DNA of 64,000 nt from Phytopythium helicoides (Eukaryota; Oomycota; Peronosporomycetes; Pythiales; Pythiaceae), in NCBI GenBank assembly GCA_024867545.1, contig JANFNE010000013.1, positions 62,001 to 126,000 on the forward strand. Reading direction: 5' to 3'. The notes under the pieces are model-generated. The model was not told where the DNA came from. It was given only the letters and a program-made list of their open reading frames with translations, and did not search any database. The translations under genes and the position numbers were made by a program. Of this stretch, positions 32,172-43,144 are shown in pieces. Position 1 is the first letter of the stretch, and each line of letters opens with the position of its first letter.

Positions 32172-34216
32172 ATGGCCGTCGACGTCGTGGAGCAGCTCTA
32201 CCAGCAGCAGGAGGAGCGCGGCGACGCGGCCGAGCGGCAGGTCGCGCTGGCGAGCGTCCCGGCCGCGCTCGAGGCGCGTCTGGCGGAGCGCGGCGTCGCC
32301 TGGCGAGCGCTCTCGGGGTTCCTGCAGCGCGCGCTGCTGTGGGACCTCGGGCTCGTGCTCACGGACGCCGCGCAGCTCGTACAGGTGCTCGTCCCGTGCG
32401 GACAGCCCATGGACGTCGCGTTCCTGGCGCTCGACGACGTGCAGGGGCTCGCCAGGAAAGGCACCTGCGAGATTGAGACGTGCGCCAACGGGTCCAGGGC
32501 GCACCGGTTCGCGGACGGCAGCTGCTCCGCGGAGGCCATCCGCTCGATCGCCCAGTGCGTCTACCAGAATGACTCCGGCGTGGAAGTTGCGGCGGCGGCG
32601 GGGCCCGTGTGGTCGCTTGAACAGGAATCCGCGGCGATGCAGCTGGATATGCGCGTGTACAGGCGCCCGAGCGCTCTGGAGGGATACCAAGTCAACGCCA
32701 CCAATGGCTCCGCAGCAGCTGGAAATGCATCGAATGCGGCCGCCGACCTCTTCATCATCCACCAAGTCCCATTGACGTCAAGCGACGGGGAATACAACTG
32801 CGCAGTCGCCCCAGTGTTCACGATACCGTGCGTGTCAAGTGACTGGGTCAATTTGGAGGACTGGTGCGAACCCGCCGGAAACAGCTTCCTCAACTTGTGG
32901 ATCGAAAAGGAGCGTGAAGCCACGCAATCGAGTGATTCTATTTCGCGCGGGACCGCCACGCTTCTATTCATGCTGCTTGCTCTCACTCTAATCATCTGTG
33001 TCGTTGGCGTCGCCTACGTCTGCCACGCGAGGCGTCAGGAAAGGAGCAAAGCTGCCAGGTTCGCTCTCAACTCCCACTCGCCAAGCCCCGCTAGTCACCC
33101 CAGTCGATACCAAAGTCTCACGCTTTTCAGGCGTTTCAGAACTTCATGATTCTCTCGCAGAGCTGCAGCTTGTTGACTCGTACTGGACATCGTCTAAAGA
33201 ACAGCAGTCGTCAAGGTGAATAGCAACAGCAGCAGCAGCAGCGCCTTTTTCGTGGATAACGCGTCATCGTCGGTAGAGAACTCTGGCAATAGTCGACATC
33301 GTGAACTCTTCAATTCTCCACGATTCACTCGAGTTGCGGTCTTTCTGCTCCGACTCGGAGCTTATGAAGCGACGGGTGCCGTACAACAGCATTACATTCA
33401 ATTCACTGGTTGCTCGTGGTGCGAATGGAGAAGTCTGGTCTGGTGTGTTTCGTGGGCAAGTCGTGGCCATCAAGACATTGCTACCAGACAAGCGTAGTGA
33501 CAAGTCAGCGATCGGGATGTTTGCGCACGAGATCCGACTGTCTTCTACGCTGGCGCACCCAAACATCGTTCGTTTTGTCGGGCTAGCGTGGCACCGCCTT
33601 TCAGATCTATGCATTCTGTCCGAGTTCATGAGCAAGGGGGATCTGTCGGAAATCATCAGCTCTAAACTCAGCGGACGCATGTCGTGGAATTGCGAGAAGC
33701 TGTCTATCGCCATTGATATTGCAGAAGCACTCGTCTATTTGCACTCTCGGTCGCCGGCAATCATTCACCGCGACCTCAAGTCGTTGAATATACTGCTCGA
33801 TGAATCGCTGCGCGCCAAGCTGAGCGACTTTGGACTCAGTCGAGAGCGGTCATTCGAGGAGACTATGACCACAGGCGTCGGCACGTTGCTGTGGACGGCA
33901 CCCGAGATTCTGCGCGGCGAGGCGTATTCAGAGAAGGCGGATATCTACTCGTATGGCATCGTCTTCTCAGAGCTCGACACGTGCCTCCCGACCTTTTTCA
34001 CTCAACAATGAGAGTAGCCGGCAGCACCTTACCACGATGCAGATCATGCATCTGGTGACGCGCGCGCAGATCTCGCCCAAAATGCGCGGGGACTGTCCGC
34101 CGGAGCTCGAGCGATTGGCGCGCGCATGCGTAGCGCCTGACGCAACCCAACGGCCGTCTGCGTTGCAGATTGTCTTCGCATTGCGAACCATCAGCGCAGC
34201 ATCACGGTTTGACTAG
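32172..34216 (+). CDS. Receptor-like TKL protein kinase with eight-cysteine ectodomain (copy D)
   Basis: The ectodomain from residue 1 aligns with mature copy C: FLQRALLWDLG, VQVLVPCGQPM and cysteines 76, 99, 104, 118, 129, 210, 220, 232. A TM helix spans about 260-284. The juxtamembrane region is Ser-rich and broken by several frame changes between 33055 and 33320. The kinase has ARGANGEVWSG, VAIK, HRDLKSLN, DFGLSRE and GTLLWTAPE, all the catalytic residues. A frameshift near 33990 precedes the last helices (MQIMHLVTRAQIS to the stop at 34216). It lacks the Gly/Ala insert of copy C. The visible ATG at 32172 gives no signal peptide, so a missed upstream exon or an indel is likely. It is a surface receptor kinase of unknown ligand. 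Confidence 0.87.
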
Positions 34217-35637
34217 CAATCGGACCAAATACTTCGTCGGACCAACCCTCTGCGTGCTTTCCCTTGTCAAGGTGGAGGTGCTCGAGAGTTTCCGCTCGTG
34301 GACAGAGCAAAACAGCGGACGCAATGACGCAGGCGGCGAGGGCCAATTACGAGAGCTTAACGATGTTGGCGCAAAGCAAGAGTACGAGTAGTGCTGTATT
34401 TGTTACTAATTGTTCAAGGAGTCAGATAGTTTGCCCGTTTGAAAAAGGTGAGGAGGCATGGACGGCCGCAACCGAGACAAGCCCCTAGTTGATCACAATG
34501 GCTTCAACTACCGCGATGATACTCTACTAGGCGATACAAAGATTCAAGCCTCATTTTTGAAAATCCAAACCTCGAGAAAGTCCATCGCGAGAAAGTCCAT
34601 CACAAGAAAGTCCGGAGGCGATGCCACACAAGCAGTCTCCAAAGCACTCTCCATCCACGCGGTCACAGGGCCTGTCGCCAGGCAAAGCAAGCTGCCTCGG
34701 CCCAGCCTCCACCTCGCCACCCTCCCTCCTCCTCCTCACCAGCAGAAGCAGCAGCATCAAACGTCAAGGCGATCGCTGATCTATCACGCGACTCGTGATG
34801 GTTGGATGCGTCTCGCCGCACCAGCTACACGCGGGACGCGATGGACTGGTTGCGCTTCCATATTATCGATTGGGAGTCGGCATTCGTTGTCTCCGCGGTA
34901 TTGTTTTGAGCCGTATGCTCCAGCCTCTATTCAGCTTGAGCTTGGGAGTAAGTATCTCGCTAGCTTGGATGTGACTCGTCGCCACGTGCAGCCCCTGCAG
35001 TTTGGAAACTTCAGCCGACAGGCGTTTCAGTTTCTGTTCCGGTTGACGCGATTGTCAACTGCTCAGCTCTCAATTGCGATTACTGTGCTGCCAGCAGATT
35101 GGTGTAGTCAAGGAACCCCTTTGCGTCTGCAGCGTTTTGAACTCTCGGAAGTTTGGTCTTCATCTCCACAACGAAGATAGCCGCTCACTAGTCTGACACC
35201 TACTTCGCGAGCTTCGTCACATTTGGCGCTCACAATATTGTACACTTCGTCTGTATCTCCGGCCCTCTTTACAACTCCGAGTTGTGACTGTGGAACTGCT
35301 CAGCCTCCTTGACTAGCTTCACGAGTCACTTCCTTTGTGCAGGGAGGCACCGAGTCTCGGTCAAAAATTCCGTCTCCTTCGTATCGGCGACAAGATTTTT
35401 CTCCAGCATTTTCTCGATGATGGGATGCTCAGCCGTGGGTGGTGTCAGGGCAGGTTGTACGGAGCTATCCTTGAAGCTGCTTGTTTAATTTCGGTGATTG
35501 ACTCGCTGATTGACTGATTCAGACTCGACTTCTGGATGTAAAAGAGGTTGGTGTTGGCGCTGCTCATTCTGCTGGTGATGCAGCCTTTCAATAGGAAGGC
35601 TGCTTCGAGAGCATTTCCTCTCTCCAGCTTCGAGCTC

Positions 35638-35736
35638 AAAATTGAGAATCCCAGTCGAAATTCTAGCTGGACCCCGACATTGACTAATGGACCTTTGTCA
35701 ATGTTGGTGTCCAAGAAATGCTGGGATTCTCAATTT
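35638..35736. repeat. Imperfect inverted repeat, arms of about 40-47 bp
   Basis: The outer 16 bases are perfectly complementary (AAATTGAGAATCCCAG against CTGGGATTCTCAATTT). The inner parts (TGGAC..GACATTGAC against GTCAATG..GTCC) also pair, with small bulges and a 12-nt loop around 35685-35696. It could be a small foldback element or a structured transcript. Confidence 0.8.
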
Positions 35737-36892
35737 CGCCATTGACTGCAAAGAATAAGGTCTGTGATGAAACCCAGCACTCACGAACCAGTGAGCCTCG
35801 GGACCTTCTGCACGGTTTCCGACTGAGGCGACGGCAAACAAACGAGCCATCCTGGCAATCGAGGAGTCGACCTATTTGGCCACCATAGCGACTTGTTATC
35901 CTCACAGCACCTTCCATTCCAGCAACCACGGGGTGCGCTTTGTCTCGCAGTCTTTTGTTGGAATAGAGTTCGTTCAGGTGGCACAGCAGTTCACACGGAA
36001 CTGAATGCGCCATTCTCGGCAAGCATTCGCCAAGTATGAGGTTGTAACGGCACCTCCCTGGCCTCGACTTGGAGGGATCAGCAGTCAATGGATCAGTATC
36101 TGTTTCGACGGTAAGCATTGCCTTCTTGCCGCATGCCATCAGCGCTATCGAAAAACGAGCAACAACTCGATGGCTTCGGGGTTGTGAGGTTGCGTGCAAG
36201 CATCCATTTCGACCAAATGGTGGTGTTGTGATCAATCTATACTGACACAGGTCCTCCTGCAGGTGACCAAAGAATCCCAGTACTGGGGTCGTCTACCGAT
36301 ATTGCAGTCGGCGAACTCGGACTGGGATCCTCCGATATTACCGTGGTTGCGCGACGAGTCCTGACTTGGCTCCAGCAGCACGATGCGAGCCAACGTCGTC
36401 CTGAGTAAATCTTTTCGTGTCCGGGTCCTCACCACCCTCCGAACACCGAGGCACGCTTGTCAACGTCCAGTCCATTTTGGTTCCCCCCTACTGTTATTGA
36501 CGGCCGTTTCACTGTTATGTCCGGATCAAGAACAAATAACTGCAGAGTGAGAAAACACACCGGACAGCAACCACTACGTAGCTAGGACGTGGCTCGCGAA
36601 GAGTGCAAGTGATCCATTTGTCGATCGTGGCGGTGACCAGTTTAGAGCTGGCGTGTGGGTGATTCCGTCCGCAGTTGCAGCTGGAGGAACTTTCGAGCGC
36701 GCCCCCAATGCGCAAACGGAGGCGCTGAGCATTCGACTCCTCAGCATGCAACACGCACACAGCACGCTGAGGAGCGGTCATCGAGTGGCAGTGGTGGTGG
36801 TGGTGATGGATGAAGCTATTATCGCGCAAAGGCTACCAGGTAGTCTTTTCAAGAGAGTGACATCAGCTGCAGCACGAGTTTGACCGTCTGAA

Positions 36893-36929
36893 GCACGTGC
36901 CGCGGGCATCCATCAAGCCCGGCACGTGC
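36893..36929. repeat. Short inverted repeat with two CACGTG cores
   Basis: GCACGTGCCG at 36893-36902 is mirrored by CGGCACGTGC at 36920-36929. Each arm holds an E-box/G-box core CACGTG, a common bHLH or bZIP site. Regulatory use is only a guess. Confidence 0.6.
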
Positions 36930-37329
36930 CGCCGATGGCGGAATATCCACCACCGCTCCCCTCGCGAGCTGCTTGGACTCGGCTCGACCGTCATCGCAGA
37001 CGCCACCCGACGATGGATTTCGCAGAGAAAATCGACTGGAGTCACACGACAAGCCGCTTTGAGATTTTGAGAGCGGGCTTCATATGTACATATATTGTGA
37101 GAAACAATAGTTATAAAAAATAGATTTTATATGTATTGACCAGACTAGAAACCTTTGATAATATATATATTGATACTGCACAGCCAATCGAGTCGGAACC
37201 AAGTGTCCCACAATACTTGAGGCCCAGCTGTAAAACCTGCAAGAGCCGATGCTGATTGTGCTGGGATGGGAATATCTCGTCGTTTGTATGTCGCCGCCTT
37301 TCCTGCGCCACGTGAAACACAAATGCCGG

Positions 37330-37493
37330 CATGACGTATATCTAGTCGAGTCCATGCATTATCACACACAGTATATAAAAGCCACGCTAACCGTCAATCT
37401 AGACAAGTATGCATGACGTATATCTAGTAAAGTATATATATTATCACAAATAATATACAATAGACAAGCTAACCGTCAAACAAGACAAGTAAG
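37330..37493. repeat. 82-bp diverged tandem repeat, AT-rich
   Basis: Two units (37330-37411 and 37412-37493) share CATGACGTATATCTAGT at the start, ATTATCACA in the middle and GCTAACCGTCAA near the end. Unit 1 contains TATATAAAAG. The repeat ends about 210 bp upstream of the HAD phosphatase start. Confidence 0.75.
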
Positions 37494-37705
37494 CCGCTCG
37501 GTTGCAGTTGAAGAAACAAAGGCGGACCGCGCATAGAAGCGCCGAGGCGCGCGAGGTTTTGAGGTGTTTTCTGCGCCGCGCCGCCCCCCTCGCCCAGCCG
37601 CTCACACCGCGAACGAAGCGCCGCCGAGCACGTCTCGCCGCCTTGCCCCCGACCGCTGCCGCCTGCCGCCCCCCACGCCTCCCACCAGCCCCCGCGCCGC
37701 GTTAG

Positions 37706-38504
37706 ATGGCCGTCAGCCGCGTGGTCGTCGACGAAGAGCCCGCCGCGCAGGCCCCGCCGGCGCCGCCCACCCCCCGTACGTCGCGGCGCGCGAGAGCCAG
37801 CGCCTGTCGCTTTGACTTGGCGTTTGTATGGTCTGACGTTTCCGTTGCCGCGCCAGTGGTCATCCTCGACTGGGACGACACGCTCCTGCCCAACACGCAC
37901 CTGACGGTGCTCGGCTGCATCGATGAGGACTGCGCGTTCGCACTGGCTGAGGAGGACGCGCGCGCGCTCGCCGACCTCGAGCAGGAGATCGCGGGCTTCT
38001 TGAGCGCCTGCGCCAAGATCGGCGCCTGCTACATCGTGACGAACGCGCTCAAGGGCTGGGTCGAGGAGTCGTGCGCGCGCTTCCTGCCCAGCGTGCTGCC
38101 GCTCCTGGAGGGCGTCACCGTCATCTCGGCGCGCTCCAAGTTCGAGTCCACGTACCCGTACAAGCCCGTCGAGTGGAAGATCGCCTGTCTACAAGGACTT
38201 GCTTGCCAAGCACTCGGGCGAAGACGCCGATGCACAGGACGCCGAGCGCCAGCGCTCTGCGAGCTTCGAGGCGCCGCCCTGCCAGCAGATCATCGCTGTT
38301 GGCGACTCGAGCATCGACCGCCGCGCCATCCAGTACGTGGCGCGTCGCACGCCCAACGTGCAGCTCAAGTCCATCAAGCTGCTCGAGAACCCGAGCGCGC
38401 GCCAGGTGTACAAGCAGCTACGCCTGCTCGGCGGCTACCTGCCGCAGCTGAGCAAGCACCGCGAGGCGCTCGACCTCGAGCTCACGGCCAAGATGCTGCG
38501 CTAA
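37706..38504 (+). CDS. HAD-superfamily phosphatase-like protein
   Basis: Exon 1 (37706-37775) encodes a Pro/Ala-rich start. An intron at 37776-37856 separates it from the catalytic core. HAD motifs are seen in order: motif I DWDDTLLP (nucleophile and acid/base Asp), motif II in IVTNALKGW, motif III Lys probably in ARSKFES, and motif [12 protein letters not shown]. Such enzymes usually remove phosphate through an aspartyl-phosphate intermediate using Mg2+. The substrate cannot be told; the absence of a clear cap domain may mean a macromolecular substrate. One extra base near 38190 breaks the frame before [12 protein letters not shown]. The intron contains an exact copy of the recurring 16-mer (37816-37831). 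Stop TAA is at 38502-38504. Confidence 0.82.
37816..37831 (+). promoter_or_regulatory. Recurring 16-mer inside the first intron of the HAD gene
   Basis: An exact CTTGGCGTTTGTATGG lies 25 bp before the intron 3' end. If it is a promoter element, an alternative transcription start could lie in this intron. Alternatively it is a mobile or splicing-related sequence. Confidence 0.35.
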
Positions 38505-39449
38505 AAGCACCCCGGTCAGCCCTCGAAGCGCTCGAGAGCGGAGCGGCACGCGCCCGCCCCCTTATGTATCGACCAAGTGGCCACCAACGTATGTATTTCT
38601 CCCGCATCACCAACTAATCCGTTCATTATAAAACACGTAGCGACGTTTTCCCGTCCACTCATCGCCTCGACTCTACTGTGCATCAAAGCCTGCCTGCAGC
38701 CATGACCACCGACTCCCACCCATCGCGCGCTTTTGCTGCCGTGGTCAATCGCTGTGCTGACTGACTCCACTTTATCGTTGTGTTCTATGCAGACGACTGT
38801 CGGCGGTGCGCCGGAATCCACCAGTTCGCCACATGCAGTTGGGCGGGAGTAGGCCGTTCCGACGCTTCCAGGAGCCTCTCGACGTTTCCTGGCGCTCCAT
38901 TTGCTGCTGCTGCGTCAACGGCCGAAGTCTTCCAGGTGATGACGGGTACTGCTGTCTTTTTTTATCGCCCGCGCTCCCCGTTTCTTCTCCGCCGACTTTG
39001 TCACGTGTACGTACGCAGCCGGCCCACAGCTGTGAACATGGAGGCGTGAGCAAGCGACTTCAACGTCGAGTGCTGACTGCCGTGGTACACCGCAGCGTGT
39101 CAAACCCATGCACAGCAGGCAATGGAGTCGCGAGCGGAAAAGTGAGGCCACTACGTGCACGACCGACTGATTGGTCTCCAACGCTGAAAACTTGCTTTCA
39201 CGATAGGCAAAGTCCGGAAGCGGACGGCTCCGAGAGTGCTCGACGCGATTAGGTGGAGCAACCAGGACCGATGCCAGCGCGGGTGCTGCTGTGGCTTCGA
39301 GACTGCAGCCACCTGGCCATTCTTGCAGCAGTGCGATCATCATTTCGAGCCATATGTCCATCATGAAAAGCGCAGCCAAAGACACCCTCCTCCACCACGC
39401 CCACCTTGTATCTCGCTGCCTCCTCTAGAGCACTATTCCGACAGAGCAC
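38505..39449. other. Intergenic region, nothing recognised
   Basis: Several overlapping short frames on both strands, none with family similarity or consistent codon character. The 5' exon of the IQ-motif gene may begin within it. Confidence 0.45.
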
Positions 39450-40335
39450 ATGGCCAACAAGACCGCAACCGGAGGCGATCTCCTCTCCTCGAGCGCTGCA
39501 ACTATCGGCAACCGCGCCACTACAGCGACAATGAAAGCAATGAGAGCGATAGAAGTGCAGAGGATGCAGAACGCGATGAGTTAGAGTACAGGCGCTCGAC
39601 CATTCGAGACGAGCGCTTTCGCTCGATCGCGGCCTTATCGAGGCTGCAGCACACAGCAGCAACTGCTATTCAGGTAGAATGACAACTCTCGTCTTGCTTC
39701 GAAAGACCAATGACCAACCTCACAAACTTGTCTGTAGCAAGAGTTTCGATTCTACCGCCGACGATGCCTGAACCGCCGCCGCCGAGCGATTGAGCTCGAT
39801 GATCGCGCACGAGCTTGGCTCGCCAGTTTTCTGAGGGACGAACTGGAGCGGGAACTCGTTCCCTGCTGCCTTCTGGAGCTACTCGCTGATAAGCGAGACA
39901 AGGTAAGCCAGCAAATATTTCTGATGGCACTCATTGGCCTCTCACAGTGTTTCTACATGTAGGCACTTGCAGAAGCTCAGCATAGACGTGAACTGGTCAA
40001 CGCGCTCGCGATCGAGCTGCGAGATGAGCTCGTAAGGACTGAAGTGGCAAGCGCAACTCGTGACACATTTTCGTCTGCGCTACGTGAGTTAGTCACAGAG
40101 TACATGAGCACTCGCGCGACCCAACGGCTGGAGCGAGCAGCTACTGACCCGACACACGCCGTCGCCTCCGATGTGTTGGCCGACTGGACCCGCGAGCTCA
40201 GCGAGGAAGTGCTGCTGCAAGGTATCCATACTGTTGACCGGCAAGGTCGTCATGATCAGCAACACTGACGTCTGGCTGCTGGTGTCTCTTGCAGTGCTAG
40301 ACGAGCTCACATGCGAATATCTGGAACGTCAATAG
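39450..40335 (+). CDS. IQ-motif (calmodulin-binding-type) small protein, multi-exon
   Basis: At least four exons are supported by GT..AG borders and continuous protein character. They encode DRSAEDAERDELEYRRS to TAATAIQ, then QEFRFYRRRCLNRRRR after the intron at about 39675-39738. The chain continues ALAEAQHRRELVNALAIEL after the intron at about 39903-39961. It ends LDELTCEYLERQ after the intron at about 40222-40294. The junction of the first two exons creates IQQEFRFYRRR, a perfect IQxxxRxxxxR motif, so calmodulin or a myosin light-chain-like protein may bind there. The rest is helical and charged. The 5' end is uncertain: no ATG is in frame with the first exon, so the start given is approximate. 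Function unknown. Confidence 0.6.
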
Positions 40336-40575
40336 CTCGTCAAGATTGAACCGAGTGGTACAGCCACGCCATCTTCCAGTGATCAGTGAGCTCTAAAGTA
40401 TCGTCAACATCGATTGTGAAGGCGGAACGCCGTGAAGCGCTCCATGCATCTGTACGCAGCTCTATCTCCGCCCCGCGCGCGTCGTCCTCCGCTCCGCCAC
40501 CCGCCGCTCCGCTGCCTCATTAAATAGCGCCGTCCTTCGCGTATCCACCGCCGCGTTGCCTCGCCCACGCCTCGC

Positions 40576-41142
40576 TCAGTACACGTGCTTGTACTTCTCT
40601 CGACGGTGCAAGCGCTGCGCGCCGCGCTGGGACTTGGCGCCTCGGCGGCCCTCGTATCCCTCGGCGCGCTCCTTGGCCTTCTCCTTCTTCTGGCGCTGGC
40701 GCCGCGACTGCGTGCCCCTGCCCGCCGCGGCTCGCGGTTGGAACGCCTCCGCCTCGCCGTCGAACGCCTCGAGCGCCTGCGTGAGCGCGGTCGCGGGCGC
40801 CTTCTTGGCCGGAGCGGCCGCCGCCTGGCGCTGCTTGGCGAACGCTCTCGCGGCTTCTGCCTGCTGCTCGGCCTGCTGCTCCGCCTGCTTCCTGGCCAGC
40901 AGCTCCCGCGCCGCCGACGGGCCGCTCTGCGCGCCGAAGCTCTCGTCCAGCGCCAGGTCGAGCTCCGAGAAGGCCGACGTGACGATCTGGCGGGACGGCG
41001 CGGCGCCCGCGGCCGCCACCGACGCCAGCGCCGACGCGCTGAGCGACGCGAAAGGGTTGGCGAGGCCCGCGGCGCCGGCGGCGGGCGCGGCGGGCGCCAG
41101 CGACGCGCGGAGGCTCGAGACGAAGGGCTGGCTGGTCGCCAT
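40576..41142 (-). CDS. Small Ala-rich protein with basic C-terminus, unknown
   Basis: 188 residues in one exon, starting MATSQPFVSSLRASLAP at the ATG at 41142. The middle is Ala/Gln-rich and helical (LARKQAEQQAEQQAEAARAF). The C-terminus is very basic (RRQRQKKEKAKERAEGYEGR, then HRREKYKHVY), of the kind seen in nucleolar or ribosome-assembly proteins. I cannot assign a family. It is divergent from SMG9 with about 140 bp between the starts, suggesting a shared promoter. Long frames on the other strand are GC-rich shadows. Confidence 0.65.
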   Translation of the reverse strand: MATSQPFVSSLRASLAPAAPAAGAAGLANPFASLSASALASVAAAGAAPSRQIVTSAFSELDLALDESFGAQSGPSAARELLARKQAEQQAEQQAEAARAFAKQRQAAAAPAKKAPATALTQALEAFDGEAEAFQPRAAAGRGTQSRRQRQKKEKAKERAEGYEGRRGAKSQRGAQRLHRREKYKHVY

Positions 41143-41282
41143 GGCAAGTGGCGGAGTGAGCGGGTGGCTCCAACTCTCGGTCGGGAATATGAGGTGCGGT
41201 CTCGCTATAATAGTGACTTTTCGCACCGGTTGATGCGGAATACACAGAGCCAGCACCTTCCCGCCGCCACTTGTTGGCGTCC

Positions 41283-43144
41283 ATGCAGACGGATCGCGAG
41301 TCGACGCCTGTCAAGCAGCGCCAGAAGGTGCCGCCGCCTCGCCAGCGCCCCGCCGCCGCCGCCCCACGCACTGACGCGCTCTCTGCCGCTCGCAGCGCGG
41401 CGCCGGACGCAAAAGCGCCGCCGGAGGCGCCGCAAGCGCCGCAAATGCGGGCGGAGCGACCGCCCGCGCCTTCCGCACGCCAGCCGCCGCTCCCAGCGCT
41501 CCGCGTGTGCGTCGCTCGCTCTCTCGGTACCCAGTGCGTGGCCTAATTGCTGACGTGGACATGGAGCAGACCCGCGGCAGGCAGCAGCCGAGCGCGCCGG
41601 CCATGATACTCGCCAAGCCCGCAGCTTCAGCTCCCCCCGCGCCGACAGGAGTGCTATGGGAGCCGTCGGACGCCAAGCGACCGAGCACGACGCCTGCCAT
41701 GACCCATCGAGCGTCGACCGGCGCGCTGTACCACCGAGCAGACGCGGAGCTGACGGTGAACACGCGCCACAGCGTCGCGTCCAGCTCGGCTCCGTCTGGA
41801 AACGACAGGCGATCGCCGTCCGTGATGCGGAAACCCTCAGTGGCGGCATCCCACGCTGCGCCTCCAGTTATTGGAAGTCAGCGAGGCAAGCTGCCAACGA
41901 CGAGAGTGAAACTCGTGACCCCGGCGCTGCAGTTCGCGACAGACCTCGGCTCCAAGCTCAGCGGCTGCCTCGAGGTCAGCAACCTGACTGTCGTGGGAGT
42001 GCTCGGTCTCGATGGAGTCGGCAAGTCGACAGTCATGTCGAGCATTGCTTCCATAGGCGAAGGCATGTTTCCAATGCAGTCACTCGAGGCTGTGGCGCTT
42101 AGTCGCGCAGAGACGGTGGGCATCGACATGGCAATAGTCGCAAACAACAGCCAGCATCGCCACTTGGTTTTACTCGATACGCAGCCTCTACTCAGTGGCT
42201 CACTATTGATTGATCTGCTCACCAAGGCAGACTCGATGGTATCTGCGTCGTCGGTGGTGCTCCAAAACCAGCAGCAGCGAGGATTTTTCAACCCGCCTGC
42301 CGCACTCTCGGCGGAGCAGCAGATTGACGTGGCCTCGTACCAGCTCGCAGTTTTCCTCGCCTCGGTTTGCCACTATGTCATTGTTGTTCACGATGCGCTC
42401 GCCGGGGATGATTCCGAAGAATCACTACTGCTCACGCAGTTCTTTCGCGGAGTGCAGCAGAAGCTGGAGCAGTGCCGCGTTCCTCACGTATCGGGAGCAC
42501 CGGTTGCTTCTCGCAAACACGTTGCACAACTGCTGTTTGTCCCCAACAACCTGCCTGCAGTCTCTACACCAAAACGCGAGCGGCTTCAGCGCCACGCAGC
42601 AGCTTTGGAGCTCATATGGGGAGCGCAGCATCTTGTACGAGTGAGGCAAAGTTGTGTGGTGCCGACTGTTATCGACAGTAGTGTTGAAGAAGGGATCGAG
42701 GCTCCAGGGAAAGGGAAAAAGAGAGGCAAGACCGTGATTGATGGTACAATCAGCAATAACAGTCCGGCTACAACACAAACGATTCAAGAAGAAGGGCGGT
42801 CACGCAAGAATGAACCTGAGGAATCCAACGTCTTTATCAAAGGTATTCCGTTCCTCACGCTGCCTCACAATGACGAGCTACTCGTGGGATATTCCAGTGA
42901 ATCAAACACATCAAAGAGAAAGCCAAAGGCCCGCCATCAGGGCAAACAACAGTTCAACGCATCAGCTCAGGCGCTTGGTCGATTTATTCGTGCTCTCCCA
43001 TCAGATTCAACCTTCAGCTTTGGATCGGTCCCTGAGCCGCCTCGACCGCTAACACTGCGAGAGTGGCTCAGTAACGCGTCGCGAGTTTTTGATAGCGTCC
43101 GAAAGTCAGCCGTATTCACGGCAGAGTACGCTGCTGGCAGATGA
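41283..43144 (+). CDS. SMG9: SMG9-like nonsense-mediated decay factor
   Basis: SMG9 with SMG8 binds and restrains the SMG1 kinase, which phosphorylates UPF1 in nonsense-mediated mRNA decay. The disordered Pro/Ala-rich N-terminus is followed by a P-loop NTPase-like domain: VLGLDGVGKSTVMSSIA, then GIDMAI and HLVLLDTQPLLSGSLL. The chain continues VCHYVIVVHDA and QLLFVPNNLP. An acidic/basic linker precedes the family C-terminus LREWLSNASRVFDSVRKS. The ATG at 41283 opens a Pro-rich frame that joins the main frame near 41500 through one indel; alternatively translation starts at 41561 (MEQTRGRQQ). No introns are seen. Its end overlaps or abuts the convergent LRR/TM gene F6. Confidence 0.85.

Larger units (their letters stand above)
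34217..37705. other. Gene-poor region with small repeats
   Basis: No convincing gene. A 240-codon frame at 34458-35180 starts with ATG but has no recognisable domain; its start contains three 15-bp repeats of GAGAAAGTCCAT type (34571-34610). The region also holds a long hairpin at 35638-35736, an E-box inverted repeat at 36893-36929 and an AT-rich stretch with an 82-bp tandem repeat at 37330-37493. Confidence 0.5.

Noticed and set aside
34458..35180. A 240-codon ATG frame downstream of receptor D
   Set aside because: No domain, repeat-driven start, erratic composition; not enough support for a gene.
40585..41553. A 322-codon plus-strand frame rich in Leu and Arg
   Set aside because: It is antisense to the small basic protein and overlaps the SMG9 5' end, starts with a non-ATG codon and has only GC-driven composition.
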